Positions 34,498-45,860 are shown, counted from the first letter of the stretch. The stretch is DNA of 64,000 nucleotides from Ypsolopha sequella (GCA_934047225.1 OW203983.1:39986310-40050309), one strand, 5' to 3'. Program-made: numbers and translations. Notes: generated by a model not told the origin, from the sequence alone.

Positions 34498-34724
34498 ACC
34501 GGGGCGGTAAAGGAGAACGGGTCTATGTTGTCGGCCCCTAAAGTTTGACAATATGTGTGAATTTTAGCACAAGTACCTTCACTATTTCTTTTATTACTTC
34601 CTAGACGAGATGACAGTATGGAATGAACTAAACGTAAAACAATTAAACACAAACAAATCTGTTGAGTACAGGTATTTAGTAATTGTGCTGAAGTCCTACT
34701 TTCCTTAGCCCTTAATTTAAATAT

Positions 34725-35112
34725 TTTTTCAATGCAAGTGCTCGTAAAGGCCCACTTTTTATGCATCAAAACTGAACAGAAAGTCGATTAGTTTGCCATA
34801 GAGCTTTATTATTTTTTTTTTATTTATATACGTGAAGTTGGCTAACCTCCAACTTTCCTGTGTACCATAAATGTTATACTTTTTTTTTCCACTGTTTAAC
34901 GTTTCTGGATAGAGTCCTTTTGAACCAATCATAATTTAAAGTTCACAAGATTATATTTGTTTTATTTCCTCACACTATGCATTGAAAAACGTAGTATGAT
35001 ACACGGGCGGAAGAGCAATAAATTACTCGGTTACGTTTAAAACACAACGCTCGTGTTTTAAATCGTCCTCGTAATTCATTCCTTTTCGCCCTTGTAGCAT
35101 AAACTACTATTA
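34725..35112 (+). repeat. family F repeat, plus-strand copy with extra hairpin
   Basis: It matches 30575-30972 end to end. It additionally carries TTTAAAACAC (35036-35045) and GTGTTTTAAA (35053-35062) as a perfect stem with a 7-nt loop. The sister copy has only GTTTAAAATCG at that place. Confidence 0.7.
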
Positions 35113-35465
35113 CATCGATTGGCTTTGTTATTTTCGCTTTCTTTTGTAGTTTTTACTACCCAACTTCAAAATGTTATATCGTCTTAGTTATTTGAGAAAT
35201 ATTTAAGTAAAGATTATATAATGTAAACCCGTTATTGACCTTTGTTAAGTTAATTGTAATTTTGCGCTGTGGGCTTTGTAATAAATAGATAAATAAGCTA
35301 AGCTAAACACTCAACACTTTATTAATCCAAGTGTGTACGGCGTTTATCCGAAATAGCTGTCGTAGATCTCTATGAGTTGGGTTTATATTATAAACTTTAT
35401 AATTTGATTTATATGATTTGACCCTCAAGGGGCAGGTAGTTGCCAACGACCTTGAGTCGACCTGT

Positions 35466-35655
35466 GTCGGTACAAATATCGACAGAAACTCTATTGAAAT
35501 AACATTCATATCAGCGCGCACTGCATTACGACGTCCTGGATCTCCGGATAGCGCAAAATAGGAGAAAATAATACTTTTCACACAGACGCGATGAACGGAA
35601 AAGAAATTCCATAAATTATTAGAAAAAGCAATATTTTCCTTGTATTTTAGTGCAA
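35466..35655. repeat. interspersed repeat, family L fragment
   Basis: ATATCGACAGAAAC, GAAATAACATTCATATCAG and AAAATAGGAGAAAATAATAC match 1345-1462. The following ACAGACGCGATGAACGGAAA resembles 18888-18905. Confidence 0.55.
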
Positions 35656-36443
35656 GTACCATTGAAAGTGGTTTCAAATAAATAACAAATTTAACTTAAT
35701 TTTAGCCTAAAAACAGCTTGACTTTGAACAATATTTTCATGCTCTTTCTTATAAGCGAGAATAATTCCCTTAAATAAAGTTAAATATAGTATAATATATC
35801 CTCAAATATAGTTTGACATTATTTTTTATAATTTTTAAACATACCGTTAAATAGAAATAACTTTATCCAATAGAGTTATTTTCGGGTGATGCTGGGAAGA
35901 GGCGCCTTAAATACGCGAGTCTTCGCTTTAAAACCATATATCTGCTGGACATAATTACTAAAATTACTAAACATAAAGATATGTCTTGAGATCCTGTTTT
36001 TTATACATAATATGTACATACAAGCTTCAATTACCTGACCACTGCTCCACCACTCTTGCATTTAAAAACCCGAATAAGTAAACTCCTTGGACGAATATGA
36101 ACTCAAATGTCAAACTCGTGTAACAGTTCATTTTAATTTAATGCTAATATTAATTTAATTTAATCTATTTAAAACAAATAATAATTCAACGATCGCCTTA
36201 ATTTGTCTATTTTTGTCATCGCCTTCACAAAACAATAGGTAAACAGAGCTAAAACAGTATTTTGTACGCTAAATAAATAATAAGGTAACTTTTGTGTTCG
36301 TATTTGTTTTGGGTTCCGTTCATACAAAACTTGCGAAAACCATTAACAAAACATTTGCTATAAAATACAGACTACGTACTATTATCTTGATCTTCAACAC
36401 AAACAGTTGTACTATTTGTTTCATAAAATATATTTGTTGCACA
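35656..36443. other. AT-rich non-coding DNA, nothing recognised
   Basis: No gene or repeat was recognised. Confidence 0.4.
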
Positions 36444-36484
36444 CTTCCAAACCGGTTTCGGAAATCAATCCATCTTCAGGGGAT
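36444..36484 (-). ncRNA. hammerhead-ribozyme-like motif (ACCGGT type)
   Basis: Read on the minus strand: CTGAAGA (36479-36473) fits the CUGANGA core. One unpaired T follows, then GGA with TCC as a short helix II, and GAA. ACCGGT (36456-36451) follows as a fully self-complementary helix III, then T as the cleavage residue. Helix I is weak: TCCC opposite TGGA, with a C-T mismatch at the junction. The architecture equals that of the motif at 21368. It is probably the remnant of a retroelement ribozyme; activity is doubtful. Confidence 0.4.
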
Positions 36485-36530
36485 AAAAACTCTTATTATT
36501 TTCTTATTATTTTCTACTACGTACTATTAT

Positions 36531-36944
36531 TTAAGACGATACCAAAAAAAAATTGGGTTTTTTTCGAATCCATTTACTCCACTATAACGTCATCTACGTA
36601 TTTCATTTTTGGGTAAATGTTTATTGAGTATTTGATTAAGATTGTCACTGAATGCATGACATTTTCTCAATAGAACTTAATTCCGAAAAGACCTCTAAAT
36701 TGTTTTATTTTTTCCTGTAATCCTGAAATCCTAACTAATTTCATTGTAAAATTGCATTCAAAATGTGGATATTATGTATTTGTAAAGTCTCCTTGAAAAT
36801 CTTTTTGACAAAATAGCTTAGTACATTTTATATTAATAAAAAACCGACTTTTTGCTACTTTTCCACGAATCCGTCCCACTCGCACTGAGAGTTTTTTTGC
36901 ATATGGAGTAACAGGGACGCTAAAATTTTTACGTATCGCCTTAA
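36531..36944 (+). mobile_element. TTAAGGCG-family element, copy D (second subfamily)
   Basis: It opens TTAAGACGATACC and closes GTATCGCCTTAA. Its left two-thirds matches only the copy at 54061-54483. Its last about 130 bp (TTTATATTAATAAAAAACCG, CCACGAATCCGTCCCACTCG) is shared with copies A, B and C. It is non-coding and lies between TTAA tips. Confidence 0.75.
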
Positions 36945-36956
36945 CTCTTCAAATTA

Positions 36957-37065
36957 GTGACGAGTGGTTGATCGCTCGCCTACTAACTCAGAGGTCTGGA
37001 AAATGTTGCGGGATACCGGTATAACGGGATCCCGGTGTACCGGGACTGCAATCCCTAGTTAGAAC
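36957..37065 (+). repeat. possible SINE head and GGTACCGGGA-type repeat
   Basis: GAGTGGTTGATCGCTCGCCT, then ACTAACTCAGAGGTC, resembles the A-box half of a tRNA-derived SINE, but the B box is missing. It is followed by CGGGATACCGGTATAACGGG and CCCGGTGTACCGGG, an imperfect GC-rich palindrome cluster. Confidence 0.3.
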
Positions 37066-37910
37066 CCCTCTAGCAAAAGCTAAATACTACATTTAATCAA
37101 ACTAAACTAACAAACTTCGTGATAGATTGATTATAAGAGAAAAATATTTTGCATTTAGTTTTAATTCTACTGCAGTGGCCTTGCTGAAATGTCACGATAA
37201 ATTTATTTTCTCAGGCGAGACGAATCGGCAGACATTACTGAATAATCTGAATAATACCTAGGCATTCAACAGAATGCCCAAAACGTTTACGCAATGAATA
37301 AAATATAATGTGTTCCATTCTTTGCCTAGACATTCTATACAATATCGAACGTACAGCTGGTAAAGTGTTTGTCAGGAGAAGAGGAAGGACTTTTGGGTTG
37401 ACATAAAAATACCTAACACCCGAAACTACGTTACGCTTCGCGATCACTATAAACTTCGAATCTATTTTATTCGGTATTGCGCTGAGCAGGATTTATATAT
37501 TTTTTTGCGTTTCGTCCCATCGATTTTACACGACAACTTTTTCACCATTGTCCATCATTTTATTATACTTTACCTTTACCTGATCTCTTAATGGCATTAT
37601 ATCGAATTCATAAGTATTGCATATCTTACCTAGGTAATATACAAATAAAATATTTTATACGTAATAACTAGGTATTCCATACAATTCCTGAATTATATAC
37701 ACTGCCGGTGACATACTCATCATTTACATATTTATATAGAACAGTGACAATAATACCCAATTAAACTGATACATATGTATAATGTATTAACAAGTCTTTA
37801 ATTTGCATTTGCAATTTTAACGCGTGAATTCTATGCTGATTATTTTATTTCCATTTTAAAATATTAACATTTTAAATTTGTTTAAACCCACTGTCTAAAA
37901 ATACTCTATA
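37066..37910. other. AT-rich non-coding DNA, nothing recognised
   Basis: No gene or repeat was recognised. Confidence 0.4.
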
Positions 37911-39679
37911 GAAAGAAAGAAAGAAAGAAAGAAAATAAATTTATTGGCGCGTTTACAAAACTATAAAAAGAACTTATAGCTAACACAGTAGATAAGTTTA
38001 TTTAAGTAGGAGTAATCTATAGATAAAAATAACACGACAAAAGGATGTAGCTCAGCTATGTGCCATCCAAAACATGCTTTGGTTGGCGCTGGTTTTCAGC
38101 TACCTCCGTTATAATTGCCTGATAAGGTATTAACGAGTTGTTAACAATTTTATTTACTAAATTGAAAAATCAATAAAAATTGGCAGAAATGGCTTATAAC
38201 TAAATTAAAGAAAATAAAAACAAAAACCAAAAATGCGTAACAAGACAAAAAAACAATAAAACAAAAAGGTAATTAGTATATACAGATATAGACTTATTAG
38301 TAGGGTGTATAGTCTTAAGCATTGTAGGCTTTCCAAGGATGTTTCAAATGTCCAGTGTCCATTTGCTTTTTCATAAGATACTGTTTATACCTAAACTTAA
38401 ATGTATGGGCTGAGCACTTTTGTCTCAAGGGCGGTGGTAAATTATTCCATATTTTTGCACTTCGGTATGAAAAACATCCTCGGAATCCTGCAAGTTTATG
38501 TTTAGGAGTATACAGTAGGTTTTGATCCTTTGATCGTGTTCTAAAACAATTAATATTTTTCAAAAATTTTAATTTTTCAAATAGGTAATTAGGACACTGT
38601 TTGTAAATAACTTTTTGGATTACGCAAGCCAAATGCAACTCCCTTCTAGCTTCCATGTTTAAAATTTTATGTGCGTTTAGATAAGGAGTGACGTGGGCGC
38701 GCCTCGGTATCTTATAACAGAACCGCGCACACGCATTTTGAACTCTCTGTATAGCATTTGCTGTTTTCCTACATATTCGATAACCATAAACCGCACTGCA
38801 ATAGTTAAATGGAGACAATACCAGGAGCTCGACCAGGGTTTCTCTTATGTCTTTGGTTAGGTAATCTCTTATCCCATATAGAACTTTAAGTTTGAAAAAG
38901 GCGTACCTAATTTTTTCTTTAATATGAGACTGAAACTTTAACTCTTCATCGTAGATTAAACCAAGATTTCTAGGTTCTCTATCTAATGGTATTTTTTTAT
39001 TGTCAATATGAATGTCAGGGTTCTGATTTAGTACACTATTAATTTGATGTCTGGTACCTATCACAGTGAACTTTGATTTTAACGGGTTTAGAACTAAGCA
39101 ATTTTTTTGTGCCCATTTAAATATTTTACTGAGATCATCATTAATTCGTGAAACCGCCAGCGCAGTTTCAGCCTGGTTAAAAGAATAATAGATTTGTGTG
39201 TCGTCCGCGTACAAGTGGCACCTACAAGTGGTTAGAAGTTTAGGCATATCTGCGGTATAAATTGTAAACAATACAGGGCTCAAAATTGATCCTTGTGGTG
39301 TACCTCTGTCTAATTTAGAAAGATCGGATGTCCTGATGTCTCCATTAGCGTTCTCTGTCGATACGTATTGTGTCCGTCCCGTAAGGAAGGAGCAAAACCA
39401 TTTACAGGTATTATCAGAGAGTCCGTAATATTTCAGTTTAGCGACCAAGAGTTCTACGTTAATACAATCAAATGCACGTGAAAAATCTAGAAGTATCAAA
39501 ATTGTTGTGAGTCCAGTATCGGACGCCGAAAGTATGTCATCTGTCACCTTTAATAACGCTGTTTCGGTACCGTGCTCGCTACGGAACCCAGATTGTATAG
39601 TCGGCATAATTTTCTCACTAGACAGGTACTGAGCTAATTGTTTTTGTATTGCTTTTTCAAGTTTTTGTATTGCTTTCAA
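37911..39679 (-). mobile_element. 5'-truncated CR1/Jockey-type LINE with (TTTC)n tail
   Basis: The element contains an uninterrupted reverse transcriptase frame (38315-39679), an AT-rich 3' untranslated part and, at its 3' end on the plus strand, a (GAAA)n run (37911-37936). A simple-repeat tail rather than poly(A) suits CR1-like elements. The endonuclease domain and 5' end are missing. The left limit touches a compound palindrome that starts at 39684. Confidence 0.75.
38315..39679 (-). CDS. LINE reverse transcriptase, N-terminally truncated
   Basis: The product would be an RNA-dependent DNA polymerase that copies LINE RNA at a nicked target. Over 454 residues the order is QSGFR..TETALLK (about 29-45), LDFSRAFDCIN (about 64-74), DRGTPQGSILSPVLF (about 124-138) and the catalytic YADD (about 157-160, within HLYADDTQIYY). 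A C-terminal part follows with SFxYRSAKIWNNLPxxLR near residue 410. These are the fingers, palm and C-terminal regions of CR1/Jockey-type pol proteins. Family proteins are roughly twice as long because of the endonuclease, which is absent here. The frame starts at a non-ATG codon, so it is a truncated copy and not a functional start. The lack of stops and an intact YADD mean a fairly young insertion. AIQKLEKAIQKQ at the very start comes from a small direct duplication at the truncation point. Confidence 0.85.
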   Translation of the reverse strand: MKAIQKLEKAIQKQLAQYLSSEKIMPTIQSGFRSEHGTETALLKVTDDILSASDTGLTTILILLDFSRAFDCINVELLVAKLKYYGLSDNTCKWFCSFLTGRTQYVSTENANGDIRTSDLSKLDRGTPQGSILSPVLFTIYTADMPKLLTTCRCHLYADDTQIYYSFNQAETALAVSRINDDLSKIFKWAQKNCLVLNPLKSKFTVIGTRHQINSVLNQNPDIHIDNKKIPLDREPRNLGLIYDEELKFQSHIKEKIRYAFFKLKVLYGIRDYLTKDIRETLVELLVLSPFNYCSAVYGYRICRKTANAIQRVQNACARFCYKIPRRAHVTPYLNAHKILNMEARRELHLACVIQKVIYKQCPNYLFEKLKFLKNINCFRTRSKDQNLLYTPKHKLAGFRGCFSYRSAKIWNNLPPPLRQKCSAHTFKFRYKQYLMKKQMDTGHLKHPWKAYNA

Positions 39680-39683
39680 TTGC

Positions 39684-39758
39684 TATAAGATGAAATTTAA
39701 TCCAAATTGTCCCGGTATAAGTTATACCGGGACAATTTGGATTAAATTTCATTTTATA
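39684..39758. repeat. 75-bp palindrome at the LINE 5' edge
   Basis: The arms 39684-39720 and 39722-39758 pair with a single mismatch around one central base. Landmarks are TGAAATTTAATCCAAATTG and CCCGGTATAA. It lies directly between the LINE truncation point and the larger palindrome. Confidence 0.75.
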
Positions 39759-40068
39759 GGTATTTTGCTTATTCTTTGTAGGATTTAAATTGTATAAGTA
39801 ACTGATGCGATGACTTTAGACTGTAATTTTCTATGAAAAAGACGAATACAAAAAAAAGGAGGAACATATTTTACCTAACGTTTTTTTTATACCTGTACTG
39901 GTATAGGTTATACCGTATACCAGTACAGGTATAAAAAAACGTGAGTAAAAATATATTCCTCCTTTTTTTTGTATTCGTCATTTTCATAGAAAATTACAGT
40001 CTAAAGTCATCACATCAGTTATATAAATATCATACAATAGAAATCCTAAAAAGAATAAGCAAAATACC
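39759..40068. repeat. 310-bp palindrome (foldback element)
   Basis: GGTATTTTGCTTATTCTTTG at the left and its inverse at the right end enclose further paired blocks: GACTTTAGACTGTAATTTTC, GACGAATACAAAAAAAAGGA and ACCTGTACTGGTAT. The centre is near 39913. It follows the 75-bp palindrome without any gap. Confidence 0.8.
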
Positions 40069-40249
40069 TTTAAAAACACCACTTCTAATGATAAATCGTA
40101 AATAAATCCTGACCTGCCACCTTATTGTCTAATTTTAACACCTATCACTATCGCTCTCAATAATGTATCTCGTGATTGGCTAGAAATGACCTTCCTCTTC
40201 ACTCTTCACTCTCACCGCCTATTCAGCAATCCTATCTTACTATTTCTTC

Positions 40250-40417
40250 CACCGAAAGGTTGTCTGGAAGACAACGCTTTAAGCGATAAGACCACCTATT
40301 TCTATTTACCCATTGTAGTACTTAAGTTGTACTCCTATTTTTAAGATCCATTTATTGTATTCTTTTCTTTTGTGGTGTGACAATAAAGCTATATTGTATT
40401 GTATTGTATTGTAATGA
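40250..40417 (+). repeat. retroelement-type 3' end, family K copy 3, (ATTGT)n tail
   Basis: AAAGGTTGTCTGGAAGACAA, CGCTTTAAGCGATAAGACCA and later GTGGTGTGACAATAAAGC lead into ATTGTATTGTATTGTATTGT. The order and tail match 63071-63196. It is the probable 3' end of a LINE or SINE. The AATAAA before the tail lies in the expected place. Confidence 0.7.
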
Positions 40418-41934
40418 CATCATACACATTTGAAAGCGATAGCTATAGATGTTGAAGTTGGATAAGAGGGCTCGAGCGGATGACATTTTTTATGTAGAAT
40501 CCGAAATTTTTGTAGTTGAAACCATGATAATTGGTTTCAATCTTTTGGTTGGAAATTAAGAATGCCGTTTTTTAGCGTTTTTGGAAATTCACCCCTGAAA
40601 GGGGAAATAATCGATGAAAGTTTCAATGGAAATCGTTATTTTTGTAGTTAAAACGACGAAAATCGTATTAGGCCAGTGGTGAGTAAAAAAGAAAGCCTTG
40701 TTTCAATGTTTCTGAAAAACCATTCCAAAAAATAATCTTAATTTCAAAACCAAAAACCTACCCATCTAAAAAAACAGCGTGATCGTTTTTCTTACTTTTC
40801 AGCAAAATCTGTTCTTAGATAATCCTAGGTAACGGGTTTTCTTTTATGCTACGTGACGCTACAAAGGAAGTTCATAATTTAACTATCCATTATACGATCC
40901 AGAGGACATATTGGGTATGCGTGTAATCAGTTCTGCGCAAATTGGGGAGTGCTATGTGGTGCTGGCAGCCATGATGATGCGCATGAGTGTGTTTAGCTGT
41001 ACGTCGATCACAGTCAGCATGCGCACTGCGACTAGACTGGAGAAAAGTATTAAACATGAAATATATAATATATGAAATATATAATTGAAATATATAATTA
41101 AGGGTAGACAAGGTGACGTTATGGGTTGCTTGTTTAAAATTTACAGAAATGGGTTGGTCTCTAAATGACTACAAATACAACACGTACTTGACCGTTTTTA
41201 TCATAAGCCTAAAAGTTGTGGTTCCTTTTTTTTTTCACCACTAACTCGAACATAGATATAAGTATATTTACAAAATGTCCCTTCAACATCTAGCATAATT
41301 AGACGCAAGCGCATCGCGCAAATCCTGTGCCCAGCAACCGTGACAACTGTCAACAACCATTAATATAGACCAACAAATCAACGGTACCATCAAAAATATT
41401 TCTATTACCTTACCGTAGTGCTCACTTTTCAATGTAGCATAGCACGAGATAAATTTGTAAGTGGATAATAAACGATTTCTGTCACTAGATGGCGTTGACA
41501 GGCCATCGTTTATCAAAACAATAATTAACAAATAGCACAGAATATCTTTTTGTTCGCTATGACCATTAGCGATCCCATATTTTGACAAGAGAAATCGTTT
41601 TTGCCAGAAAAAGTTAGGTGTTAATATGAAGACCGGTATTTTAATTAATTTTATTAATACGTTAATAACTAGGTAACTATCGGCATAAGTGTTTATTAAA
41701 GTTTATCTTTATAAATCATCCCTTATTTAATTACATGAAATAAAGTACTTGGAGCACATCAATTGGTTATGTTCTTGTAAATTCCTCACACTGTATAACT
41801 TCAGACATAATTTGGAGACATCTTTCTTTAGAGGCACGAATTGGGCGTGTTTCGGACGATCAGGCGGTATTTTGATCGAAGCATCCACATTATCATTACC
41901 AGATTCAGACCTTACATTTGAAGGTTGTGATTTT
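40418..41934. other. AT-rich non-coding DNA, nothing certain
   Basis: 40560-40690 (CACCCCTGAAAGGGGAAAT, GTAGTTAAAACGACGAAAAT) has the look of a worn interspersed repeat, without a second copy here. No gene was recognised. Confidence 0.35.
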
Positions 41935-42762
41935 TAGGGTTCCGTAGTACAAAAGGAACCTTTGGTGAGACTCCGTTGACCGTCCGTCCGTCCATATGTC
42001 ACAGCCTCATAACTTTAGCACCGTTAGATATTAAATTGGCACAAAAATATTATTAATTTGCCCACATATCAAGGTATAAAAAAAATATATGAAAATTTTA
42101 AAATGGTTCAAAATATTTCCAAAACAAAAGTGAGAAAAATAAAAAATATAATTATTAAAAATATTATCAAATTGTAGGTATTAAAAAGGTGATTGTAAAA
42201 ATATATACTTTTACTGTACTTACTGGCACTGGTTTCGAGAAATGTTAAAAAAACCCCAAAAATATGTATGTCTCCCCCCCTTAGCTCCGAAACTGCCTGA
42301 AACTGGTAGACAGAAAAATATGAAAAAATTACAGTTAAGTATAGATCATAACTGGCCAATTACAGGATACAAAAGCGATGAAAAAAAAATTGAGCACAAA
42401 TGAGAAATGTAAAAAAGAAGCAAAATAAATAAAAAAAAAATATTTTATAAAAATACAATATGGGTATCAAATCGTAAGTATTGAAAAGTTAATTGTAAAA
42501 ATATATTCTTTTACTATATTTACTGGCACTGGTTTCGAGAAATCTTTAAAAAACCCCAAAAATATGTTTGTTCCCCCCCTAACTCCAAAACTGGTAAACC
42601 AAAAAATAGGAAAAAAATCATGGTAATATGTGTTTACGTAAAGATTACAGGAAAAATAAAGCGGCTGAGAAATTCACGAAAAAGAATGACAACATTAAAT
42701 TTATCATCTACATCTACATCCCTAGGTACGCGAGTCTGACTCGCACTTGGCCGGTTTTTTTT
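41935..42762 (+). repeat. GGTTCCGTA family J, copy 3, long form with internal tandem repeat
   Basis: It opens TTAGGGTTCCGTAGTAC and closes GCGAGTCTGACTCGCACTTG, GCCGG and a T run. Inside are two tandem units of about 300 bp, each with ACTGGCACTGGTTTCGAGAA, AAACCCCAAAAATATG and a C-run with an AACTGGTA box. No protein frame was seen. Confidence 0.7.
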
Positions 42763-43380
42763 TAAATTGAAACTTTGAGGTTCTCTCGGGCGTCCATAAG
42801 GCATTATGATATTTTCCACATAGCTCATTATAATCTGAGCACCATTTAGCACACAATTATAATTTGAACACTATTTAGTAGATCATTTTATGGCATAATT
42901 ACATAATATATATTTTTAATATTTTCCTTTGGCGTGGCATGAATTAAAACGAAGTGAAGTATTGTCTTTGGCACAAATGATCTACTGAGTCAAAGATTAG
43001 GTAGTAGAGCGTTTACTTGACAGTTAGTTTGTAAATGCCTACGATAGGTCCTACTCTGAGAAGTCTGAGAGGTACATCCGAATTTCGGGTATTCAGATTA
43101 TCGAGGTCCTACTGTATTTCAAAGTACGTTCCTACATTTATTAGAATTTGCTTTTCTGTTTACTCTTTGTATGGTTCGTACATTGATTCTATATTGTCGT
43201 TTGGTTTGTATCCATGAAGATAAGTATCAAACCTCAGAATAAAATTCTAAATATCAAACAAAACGGAATCATTTCATTCCTGTTTACGTCATGCGCTGAC
43301 ATTGATAAAATTCTCTGTGGAAAACATAGACTTAGGTACATCCTAAGTCTATGATGGAAAATTTTCAATCTTGTACAGTC
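42763..43380. other. AT-rich non-coding DNA
   Basis: No gene was recognised. A perfect hairpin CATAGACTTAGG / CCTAAGTCTATG lies at 43325-43353. Confidence 0.4.
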
Positions 43381-43483
43381 AAGACCACGTCAAGTTATAC
43401 ACTTGCAGTACTAAATTAGCCCATATAATGAAGTATATAAAGTATGGGTACAAAGTACAATGTGTATAACTTGATATGATCTT
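43381..43483. repeat. small foldback element
   Basis: The left AAGACCACGTCAAGTTATAC and right GTATAACTTGATATGATCTT pair over about 30 bp, the core CAAGTTATACAC being perfect. The interior is AT-rich. Confidence 0.6.
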
Positions 43484-43659
43484 CACTCATTGAGGAAATC
43501 TTTACTACGAAGCAAGACAAGACGAGCGAGTTGCTCATGAGAACTTGCAGAAATCGACTTTTCCAAAGATGAAACCTAGCTAGAACGTTTTTCGCCCTCA
43601 AAAACTCCTGTACTGTGAACTGTGAGTCGTTTTCTAGAATCCGATTATATGTATATATA

Positions 43660-43932
43660 TATATATAAGGTCTTTCAATTTAAATGGAAAGTAATTTAGG
43701 AGGTGATTCAGTATCGTTAATACATCACATTCCACTGCAAAGCACTTTTTTTTGCGCGAACTTTTTTTTCACTTCTCAGTACAAAGTGGTCCGATCAGCT
43801 GACTCAGTTTGTATGGACAAGTGAAGAAAAAGTTCGCGCAAAAAAAGTACTTTGCAGCGGAATGTGATGTATTAACGATACTGAATCACCTCCTAAATTA
43901 CTTTCCATTTAATTTGAAAGACCTTATATATA
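43660..43932. repeat. 273-bp foldback element with about 118-bp arms
   Basis: TATATAAGGTCTTTCAA, GGAAAGTAATTTAGGAGGTG, ATTCAGTATCGTTAATACAT and GCGCGAACTTTTT at the left recur reversed at the right, more than 93% alike. It sits on an (AT)n microsatellite at 43650-43666, a common target for such elements. Confidence 0.8.
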
Positions 43933-45860
43933 CACAAATATTGCTCGTTTAAACTATGGAGGGGATAATAAATACAAAATATTATTGCATAATCTAAATC
44001 ACTATTTATTTAAATCATAAATCCATTCGCACGCCGCTGTCCTTCAGGGCTTGAGTTCCGGTAATCTGGTTTTGGTGTAACTCCAGAGCTTCGAAAGATT
44101 ACACCATCGTTTGTAAGACCGGAGTCGTAAACAAAACGTGAATTTCGATTTTAAATCGACTCCAAGCGCGGTGCATCTACTCCAAACATCTCTGCTCTGC
44201 TCTCCCACAAAAAATATAAATAAAAAGCTGTCGTCTTCTAAAAGTTTTTGCTTATTAAAAACAAAACAAAAAATTTGCACCCTGAGGGTTCCGTGCCATT
44301 TAAACAAGTTAATATACTTGAATAACTTTAAATTTATCAATACCTACAAAATGTACGAAACTACACTGCAAAATTAAGTTTCTTAAGTATTTGGGGACGT
44401 AACCCTAATTATTTAATCTTAGTAAAATTAAGCTTCCAGTTTTTTTTTTTAGGTAAGTTTATTTCCTAACAAACTACACAGAACCTTCGCTTAGATAAAC
44501 AATAAATAATCAAATTAATATGCATCTATATTCAGTGACCTGTACTCTCTTTTCAATGAAGCTTAGAACCCAACTACGGAGCTAATAAATAGTCCGAATT
44601 AAAAAAATTACTAGCTTCTTTGTTTAGGTCTGCTTACACGAGGTGAGTAAAGGTATGTAAAATAAGTCCATTCAATTCATTAGCATACACGTGAGCAAAC
44701 AAATAACCGTACAATACAATCATCCAAGTGTTTTTATTAAATTTTCTAAAAAACTCAACATATTATTATGTAATACAATCAAATAAATAAACCGATAAGG
44801 TAAATTTACTGAATCGAATACGGTAATTCTGTATTTCAAGTGCTGTAGCTGCTGAAAAACTAGCTGTGTAGCGCTAAATTATATCAGTATATTGTACTGT
44901 CATCATCATATATCCTAAAGCAATCCAACTGGAAAAGGGCCTCTCCCAACCAGCGGTAACAGCACCCAGTCAGCAAGACCATTTTCAGGTCATCCGTCTC
45001 CCTTGCTGAAGCTCATCTCACAATATCTGGCCTGCCCTTTTCTGCATCACCCTGCCCCTTTGACAGATTGCCTCGTTTCGAATTCTATCAATCAAGGTAA
45101 ACTGAGGATTAACCAAAAATAGGCTCTGTCGGTCAGTTTTTACCATATCTAGAAGAAATGCAGCTTTATACTCGTAGTTTCACTAACAAAATGTCAAGTC
45201 CATCAACAAATATTTTTTGCATTAAACATCATTGGCCATTTCCAGATAAAAATTATTAAAAGTATAATCTTGAATTTAAAGAAACAATATTTCATACCTC
45301 TCAATCTACAATAACTTGTCCAATTTACACCAAATAAAGAGTAACAAAATAGGACCCCTTTATTTTACCCCTTAATTAGATTTTCACAATTTTATCATTG
45401 AAACGTTGAAATCACATACACGCTGTACCAATATTATCGGTCTACACATAATATACTTTCAGATTTTAATGTTATATACATATAACTACGATTTTTTTTA
45501 TTTTGGACCATTTTTTATTAGAAGCAAAATTTTAGGAAATGCTCTTATACTGTGACATTTCTATCCTGAGAAAGTTGACCAAGTTTAGTTTGGTTGTCGT
45601 TTGGTTGGTTTGGTTTTTTACTATTGAATCTCGTATCTTGACGGAAACGTAAATATTTTTCCTTTTATCATTCAACTTCTGAATGAGTCTCGCCGCCTTT
45701 ACCCTAATACAGGATGACAGTTGACTGGTCATGTCCTAACGATAAAAGTAACAGAAGGAATAATATAACAGAAATGTTTTAAACAAGAATAAAAAATGTA
45801 CTTGGTGTCCACAATGGATTTTAAAGAGAAATGATAGGTAGGTTATTCCAGTTGTTGCTT
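43933..45860. other. AT-rich non-coding DNA
   Basis: No gene was recognised. 44905-45075 (GGAAAAGGGCCTCTCCCAAC, CATCCGTCTCCCTTGCTGAA) may be an old LINE 3' fragment, judging only by style. Confidence 0.35.
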
